DNA from: Hydnum rufescens UP504
Lineage: Eukaryota; Basidiomycota; Agaricomycetes; Cantharellales; Hydnaceae
Direction of reading: 5' to 3'
Assembly (NCBI GenBank): GCA_014904985.1
Contig: MU129054.1
Coordinates: 64,501 to 128,500, forward strand
DNA length: 64,000 nucleotides
The notes beneath the pieces were generated by a model. It did no database searches. It saw nothing but the letters and a program-made list of their open reading frames with translations, and was not told the DNA's origin. How positions within the stretch are numbered: position 1 is the stretch's first letter; every line of letters begins with the position of its first letter. This document shows positions 57,613 to 64,000 of the stretch, piece by piece. Both the position numbers and the translations under genes were made by a program.

Positions 57613-59413
57613 TTAATGTATCCCAGGTTCGGACGGGTCTCTTCTGGGCGCAGTTGCAAGAGTGGGAGAGGCGAGTGACGGCAAATTTGATGAGCCGGCC
57701 GCGGCATCGTTCGGGGATGGGACACGCAATGAACGGGGGGGATTTAAAGATGTTCTTCGTTCGCCCAAATTAGAGTGTGAGAGAGACGTAGGTGTCGTGG
57801 GCGACGAAGTAGAATTTGTGATATTGGGAGAGGGGACTGGGGCAGAGGCCGTAGCTGACTCTTTTAGAAGGAACTCCACCCACATTTTGGAAAAGGACTG
57901 CAGCCCGTGCATTAAATTCCGGGTACTGTAAAGAGGATGAATGAGCGCGCACCTCTGGTTCATCTGCTTTGTCCAGATCTGGGATCTTGGAGCCAGAGGA
58001 GACTCGCCGACCACCGAGAGAGGGCGGTGCGTTCGTTCCCGTACCAGCCCGTTGTAACCCAGCTCTTTCTCGTTCACTGTCATCCCACGAGAGGATAGAC
58101 GAGAAGATCGAAAGCATCTCGAATCTTTTTCCATCGCCACGTGAGGTGGTGAGAAATTGGAGTAGCATGTTGGTTATGAGACGGCGGTCCACAGTGCTGT
58201 CCGAAGAGGAAGTTCGCAGACGTCGAAGGGCTTCCGTAAGGTGCTCGTTAATTATGACAGCTAACAGTTTCGCCGCCATCAGGGAGTGAGGTTAAGGAGC
58301 AAAGGGCTGAACGCTCTCACTCTCATGACGTAGCTTCCCGATAAGTAGGCTCTTCTCTTTGACCTCCTTCTCCAATTTGGACACGAGTTGGGCGTTAGCT
58401 GATGATGATGAAAGCTTATCCTAGAACAAGCCTCAGGAAATTTGAATATCAAGCTAACGGCGGGGACAGGGCGGAAGGCCCATTAACTGACCTCCGCCAT
58501 GTAGGCACGGTGCTTGAACTCAGCCAAGAGTGCGGTCGCTGATCGGAGTTGGGTTTCGACATCGCTTACTGCTTGTCGAATCTCTAGTTCTTTCACTGAG
58601 GTTTCGGGATGTGAGGATGATTGACGGACAACACCTATAGTCCATGCGCACCACTTTGGAAGTCCTCCAAGACGGATTGGAGATTCGCCGCAGTCTGCCT
58701 CTCTTTCAGGACTTCTTGAGCTTGAGACTTCCGTTCGGCACTCTCGACCTCCAAATCTCGTTGCAGGGACTCGGCCTGAGCTCGGTACTCCTCTGACCGT
58801 ACCCGCTCTTCCATAGCTACCCTCTCCCATTCATCTTTCTCTCGTCGCACGCGCTCGAATTCCGCCGCCTCTCTCTCACGCAAGGACGATTCATATGCAT
58901 TATCTTCCAAAGCACGACTTCGAATAGCATCGAGTTCACGAGATACACGCTCCACCTCGTCATTCGAAGCTATGAGCTCGGCGTTCAACGTGTCAACCGT
59001 GATTTGGAGATCGTCAGTCCGAGCTGTGAGAGATTGTATGAGTTGTTCGCGACGATCGAGCTCTTCCTTGAATACATTGTCAGTGCAGAGTACGTAGGCT
59101 GACGAGCTTTACACACAGCGTCCTGTCTTAGCTTGTTCCCAAGAGTGGTCCTCATCGCTGTTACTTTCTCCAACAGAATGTGGTACTGCGCATCCAGCGC
59201 GCCCTTCTCAGCTCGAGTTCGTTCAAGCTCTTCCTGTAGCAAGGCGATTTGGCCACTCTCATTGTGCCCAGACGACTTGATCCCATTTACTTGAGGAACG
59301 CTTGGTGAAGACAAAAGGCTCGGAAGACCATTCCCATTGGAATCAATCGAGAGGCGAAGACCAGCTAGAGTCTCATTAGCTGCATCGACAGCTGGCGATG
59401 ACTGGTCTGCCAT
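57613..59413 (-). CDS. RUD3: Golgin with GRAB domain (RUD3 / GMAP-210 type)
   Basis: Rud3 is a long coiled-coil protein on cis-Golgi membranes that is recruited by Arf1 and tethers vesicles. The ATG at 59,413 starts a short disordered stretch. The body (about 59,200-58,330) is coiled coil, with long runs rich in E, R, Q, A and L. The GRAB domain that binds Arf is clear at 58,280-58,060: the pattern TVDRRLITNMLLQFLTTSRG followed by DGKRFEMLSIFSSILSWDDSE. After one intron the sequence WVEFLLKESA follows, then a serine/threonine/proline-rich tail to the stop at 57,613-57,615. At least four introns are present. It is short compared with metazoan GMAP-210, about the size of yeast Rud3. Confidence 0.82.
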
Positions 59414-59501
59414 GGTCCACGGCGCTTAACCGCTTCAGCCGAATGTCAAGTAACGGTCAAGCGGCAACTTCCGCTTGTATTATACTTTACGCCGAGGATA
59501 G
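59414..59501. promoter_or_regulatory. 88-bp divergent promoter (RUD3 and polymerase gamma)
   Basis: This is the shortest head-to-head gap in the window. Between the two ATG codons only 88 bases are left for both leaders and both core promoters. Confidence 0.45.
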
Positions 59502-62500
59502 ATGCAGCGAGTCTCCTCGTCTGCTAATGCCGCGGCGTCTCTTCGTTCTTTTTATGATGCTTGCCGACGCTACACGGCTGTGGCCGAAAAACCACGAAAG
59601 ATGCGGGCTCCTGTAGAGTCTGAAAAATCAGATGCTTATCCATATGAGAATGGTAACGCGCCTGTGTAATTATTCGTGGGCTGCTGATAATACCCCATCA
59701 TCATCTTGTCAGTTATCGTTCGGAATGAAGTTGGGGTGCAGCTGCTGTCACGTAGTCTCCATTCTCAAATATTTCGCAATGTCTCGTTTCCTTCTCCAGA
59801 CTCTACCTTCGTTCAAATATCCCGCGATCATCTCGCCTCGCATGACCTGAATCCCTCCCAAGGTTCTATCTTGCCCGACATCTCGTTTGACCTTCCGCCT
59901 TTGCAAGGGAACACTATCGACGAGCATTTCCATCGTCTTGGGATGAACGTTGCGGAGCCTACATTGTCTCTGGCCAAGAAATTCGCGTCAATTACGATTC
60001 CCGCTCCTCCGGAATCCTGGGTCCACGAGGCTGGCTGGACGAAGTACTATCCCGATGGCTCGTTTGAGCATGTGGACAATCTAGCCGATGAGACTCTGAT
60101 CTGTTTCGACGTAGAAACGATGCCACCACATCACAAATATGCTGTCATGGCGTGCGCTGCATCACCAGATGCTTGGTATTCGTGGCTTTCGCCGTGGCTT
60201 CTCGGGATAGACGACAGCCCAGAACACCTGATCCCCATCGGCGACCCTTCCAGGGATCGAGTAATAGTAGGCCATAATGTCTCATATGATCGCGCCCGCA
60301 TTCTTGAGGAATACCACGTCAAGCGCACTAAGTCTCGCTTTCTTGATACCATGGCACTTCACGTCTCCGTTAAAGGCATCTCATCGCATCAACGGCCCTC
60401 GTGGATGACCCGCCGCAAGGCACGCGAGGAGAGCAAAAACATCAGGGTGGAGACTATCGATGCCGTTAAAAGCATGCTGCATGATGCGGAGGCTCGGATG
60501 CAGAAGGAGATGGATGCCGATAATCGAGAACGCCTAAAGCGAGAGGTAGCCGAGATGGAGGACAGTCTTCCTCATCTAAACAATTTGGAGGATGTCGATG
60601 TCGAAGATACGACCCGCTGGGAAGACATTACGTCTGTGAACTCGTTGGCGGAAGTCGCGCGTCTCCATTGCGGGATTGAGATCAGCAAAGCCCCCCGAAA
60701 TGATTTCATGAAGTCTCCCCCAGATGTCATCCGGGCAGACCTGGATGCGTACCTATCCTATTGTGCGCAAGACGTAGATGTGACACATAGGGTTTACACT
60801 CAAGTCCTCCCACTCTTTTTGGAGGCGTGTCCGAGCCCTGCCACATTTGCTGGGGTCGCTACTATGGGAAATAGCTTCCTCCCCGTCAACTACGCATGGG
60901 ACGAATATATTGCCAGGGCAGAGGAAACATATCGTTCCAGCGAAATCTCGGTCCTTGCAGCGCTGCACAATCTTGCGAGGAAGGCACGTGGATTATTTGA
61001 AAACGGAGAATGGCGCAATGATCCTTGGCTCAGTCAGCTCGATTGGACTCCCAAGACGGCGACTGTAAATCGTATTCCATATGTCGAAACCGAAGACTGT
61101 GATGTGGACGTGCAGTCATCTGAAGGGAATTATTATGATACGGCAGCGGTCGTCGAAGACATCGAAACAACTCCCATAGAAAATCGATATGGCCCGCGTC
61201 GTGACGGCCGCTATGCACTTCCAGCGTGGTATCATCGCCTCGCATGTTCGCCTACGCTCGTAGACAATCCTGGAAGTGCCCTACCCCATATTCTTCAGAT
61301 CACCTATGATGGATATCCCGTGTTCTGGACATCGCAAGATGGATGGGTATACCGTGTCCCCAATGTTCCACACCCTGATATTGTCCCGTCTAATGCGGAG
61401 ACATTCAACTGGCAGCGTATACCCTTTCCTAATTCAAAGGTTTCGCGGCGATTCTTTCATAAGTCATTAAACATTCGCATCTACTCGGGCCAGATTAAGG
61501 CCCATGGTATTTCCAAAAGAATTCTCCTGGAACTATCCGAGCCCTCCGGCCTGGTTGTCCATCAAGACCTGGTTCTTAAGGCAGCCAGAAGATTGCTCGG
61601 TAGAACATCTGTGGCGTCGAAATTTCTTCATATCAACAATGCAACATGTGAAGCTAGTCGTCTTCATGAACGATACAGTCAATTGGATTGGACACCACTG
61701 GTCTTTGATGAACCTCCAAAACACACACACGAACCCGCTCGAAGAATCCCACCACTGGTTGATGTTCCTCAGAACAAGGCCATTATGTGGCCAAACTGGT
61801 ACTTCGATCTCACAGCCCCTAAATCCGGCAAGGCCCCGGGATCCCTGGATCTCACACCTCGCAGTCGGGTCGCAGCTCTTCTTCTCAAGCTTAGCTGGCG
61901 CGGGTGGCCACTCTTCCACTCCCGCCCACACGGTTGGGTTTTTCGGGTTGATAAAGACGCGGTAGCATCATTTCAAACGCGTCAAACAAAGGTGGAATTC
62001 ACTCGGGATGAGGATGAGGCCTTAAGAGCCTACGTCGAGGGAGGATACGTGTTTTACAAATTGCCTCACAAGGATGGTGAAAAAGCCAATGTCGGTTCGC
62101 CCCTCACCAAGACGTTTGTGCAATATGCTAGCGATGGTACTCTCTCGAGTCCGAACGACGCCGCCACCAAGGCTCTCAAATTGAATGCGGAGTGTAGCTA
62201 TTGGATTAGTGCGAGGGACCGCATCATGAACCAAATGGTCGTCCGAAGCAAGGAAAGCATCATCGATATTGGCGTTGCGGCTTCCGCCGCTGAAAAATGG
62301 GGTTTGATCCTTCCCCAAGTCGTCACCATGGGGACCGTGACTCGCCGGGCGATAGAAAAAACGTGGATGACGGCGTCTAACGCCAAGAAGAACCGTGTAG
62401 GGTCGGAGCTCAAAGCCATGGTTCGCGCTCCACCGGGATACGCGATCGTTGGCGCTGATGTTGATTCTGAGGAGCTTTGGATCTCTAGTGTGATGGGAGA

Positions 62501-63326
62501 TGCACAATTTGGATTGCACGGGGCTAGTGCTATTGGTTGGATGACCCTTGAGGGCACCAAAGCCGCAGGGACCGACCTGCACTCGAAAACGGCCAAAATC
62601 CTTGGCATTAGTCGCGATCAAGCCAAAGTTTTTAACTACTCGCGCATTTATGGGGCAGGAATGCGTCACGCTGAACTTCTCTTGCTTCAATCTAATCCCA
62701 ATATGGCCCCAGAGCATGCTCGGCTACTTGCCGAAAACCTATATGCGTCAACTAAAGGTAAAAACACTCGCCGAAAGGACTTATTTTCACGGAAATTTTG
62801 GTACGGAGGCACCGAGAGCTTTGTATTCAATAAGCTCGAAGAGATTGCACTGTCTGATGCGCCTCAAACACCTGCACTCGGCTGTGGGGTGACCGAAGCG
62901 CTTTCAAGAGAATATCTTCAACCAGGCTTTGGTACTGATTTCATGCCGTCGAGGATTAATTGGGTGGTTCAGTCCTCAGGCGTCGATTACCTCCATCTCT
63001 TGATCGTTGCGATGGAATATTTGATCTCGACGTACGACATCGATGCTCGCTATCTCATATCTGTACACGATGAGCTAAGATACCTCGTGCGCGAAGAGGA
63101 CAAGTACAGGCTCGCCATGGCGTTGCAGATTGCTAATCTTTGGACGCGAAGCCAGTTCGCTTTCCGTCTCGGCTTTGATGATTTGCCCCAAGGTGTTGCC
63201 TTTTTTTCTGCCGTCGACATCGATCATGTGCTTCGAAAAGAAGTAGATATGGCCTGTATCACCCCTCGCATCCCACCCCTATTCCCCCGGGAGAGAGTCT
63301 CGACATCCGACGGATCCTTCAGATAA
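59502..63326 (+). CDS. MIP1: Mitochondrial DNA polymerase gamma, catalytic subunit
   Basis: This family-A polymerase with 3'-5' exonuclease replicates mitochondrial DNA. The first exon (59,502-59,652) encodes a targeting peptide (MQRVSSSANAAASLRSFYDA) and joins across a 60-base intron to 59,713; the long frame that starts at 59,706 has no ATG there. Exonuclease motifs: CFDVETMP (about residue 181), GHNVSYDRAR (236) and YCAQDVDVTH (400). Polymerase motifs: A, GADVDSEELW (963); B, KVFNYSRIYGAG (1021); C, SVHDELRYLV (1168). All catalytic acids are present. The frame ends at 63,326, but the family's conserved ending appears in the +1 frame from about 63,286 (IPPGESLDI), so the annotated C-terminus is probably shifted. 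It is about 1,254 residues as read. Confidence 0.93.
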
Positions 63327-63905
63327 TTCCGGGGGTTCTCTTCGACGTGATCTGGCTCCTATGCATAGGGCAGACGACATGAATGCAGAATACGTCGGCA
63401 GTCTTGACGGATATCGGCCGCACGACAACTTGGTCCACCGGGCCAGGGAGGCAGCATTCCTCCAAGCCCAATCGACCAAGGAGCTGGCAGAGATAAAATC
63501 ACTGTCACTCAGAGTGAAGCGGAAGCAGAAAGAGACATCGGCAATCCAATAACACGGCGTATTGTGCGATAATTGTCACGATAACTGTAGTACGTGAATC
63601 TACGGAAAGTATGTGACTATCATTAATGCCATGTGTCAGCAGTACTCGGTCTCGAGTCGACTTAGTCGAATCACGAATTTCGCCTTGGCTCTGGAGGCAA
63701 GCCGAGTCGAACTGCGCCCCACTCCGGGACTCCCTTCATGAAGATCACTCGGATAGGCTAGGAAATGAAACTGACAGCAGCAACCATGATGATTCATTTC
63801 ACCTGATCTGAATTACGCCACCTCACACATAGGTTATATCTCCTATATAAACGCAGGGTGTATACTAGCTACGTGGCCTAGGGGGTTATTGAGTCCTCCA
63901 CACGG
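63327..63905. other. Region after polymerase gamma; possible displaced C-terminal exon
   Basis: An open frame of 63 codons (63,361-63,552) encodes an alanine/lysine/glutamate-rich helical piece with AREAAFLQAQSTKEL. It may be the genuine end of polymerase gamma, reached by a splice (acceptor CATAG at about 63,364-63,368) from the +1 frame. The rest is intergenic; TATATAAAC near 63,845-63,855 may be a TATA box for the next gene. Confidence 0.35.
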
Positions 63906-63977
63906 ATGCCCCAGCGTCCAGCCACTGAGGAACGACCTGAACTACTTGAGCGAACATCACGGGAGAATAATGAGAAG
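63906..63977 (+). CDS. Possible first exon of a further gene, cut by the window end
   Basis: An ATG at 63,906, about 55 bases after a TATATAAA-like box, opens a frame of 24 codons (hydrophilic, rich in E and R). It runs to a splice donor AAG|GTACAC at 63,977/63,978. No family can be recognised from this fragment. Confidence 0.35.
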
Positions 63978-64000
63978 GTACACGGGGGAAGGTTAGGTCT

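Noticed and set aside
59706..59712. Start of polymerase gamma at 59,706
   Set aside because: The codon there is TTG; an upstream ATG exon with a targeting peptide and a good 60-base intron explains the N-terminus better.
61533..62717. Long minus-strand frames opposite polymerase gamma
   Set aside because: Antisense shadows of a strongly coding exon.
63250..63320. Intron 63,253-63,319 in polymerase gamma
   Set aside because: GT...AG borders exist and the phase would fit, but it would remove the conserved TP...GESLDI ending; a frameshift is the simpler reading.

Overview
The window comes from a filamentous fungus, almost certainly a basidiomycete (Agaricomycotina). The genes are cut by very many short introns of roughly 45 to 80 bases, with GT-AG and some GC-AG borders. 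The protein set is typically fungal, and an 18S rRNA fragment and a degraded Ty3/gypsy element are present. A closer placement (for example Cantharellales) is only a guess.

The window has two compartments. Positions 1 to about 16,900 are accessory and gene-poor. They hold, in order: a gypsy retroelement that keeps one reading frame but has eight TGA stops (1-3,711); a block of tandem repeats with short TTAGGG runs (3,706-6,000); the first ~263 bases of an 18S rRNA gene with spacer-like DNA in front (to 7,040); 2 kb with nothing recognisable; and a ~7.2 kb element (9,094-16,281) with inverted-repeat ends. That element is the most unusual object here. A near-perfect ~645 bp palindrome sits inside it. 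From the palindrome two arrays of six units each run outward in opposite directions. Every unit combines an A/C-rich 'exon' ending in a GC-rich hairpin, a splice-donor-like sequence, a second strong hairpin inside an intron-like stretch and, in most units, a branch/acceptor-like sequence. A 1.7 kb foreign block interrupts the right array.

Positions 17,000 to 64,000 are ordinary, densely packed euchromatin. In order: MSH6 (+), mitochondrial methionyl-tRNA formyltransferase (+), condensin subunit CAP-G/Ycg1 (-), an RMD1/DUF155 protein (+), a histidine phosphatase (+), the NUP98-NUP96 nucleoporin precursor (-), an F-box protein (-), 3-hydroxyanthranilate dioxygenase (+), a VHS-GAT adaptor (-), eIF2-alpha (-), tRNA-Trp (-), BUB3 (-), 2-oxoadipate dehydrogenase E1 (+), a two-RRM RNA-binding protein (-), a UBE3D-like E2-binding protein (+), the golgin RUD3 (-), mitochondrial DNA polymerase gamma (+) and the first exon of another possible gene (+).

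These genes do not form a pathway cluster; they are housekeeping functions in genome maintenance, mitochondrial expression, transport and translation. Several lie head to head with only 88-350 bp between start codons, so they probably share promoters. Points of interest among them are three inferred GC-AG introns, a six-base micro-exon that encodes part of the thiamine-diphosphate-binding asparagine motif, and an apparent frameshift near the end of the polymerase gamma gene. All calls were made by reading the sequence; no searches were run.
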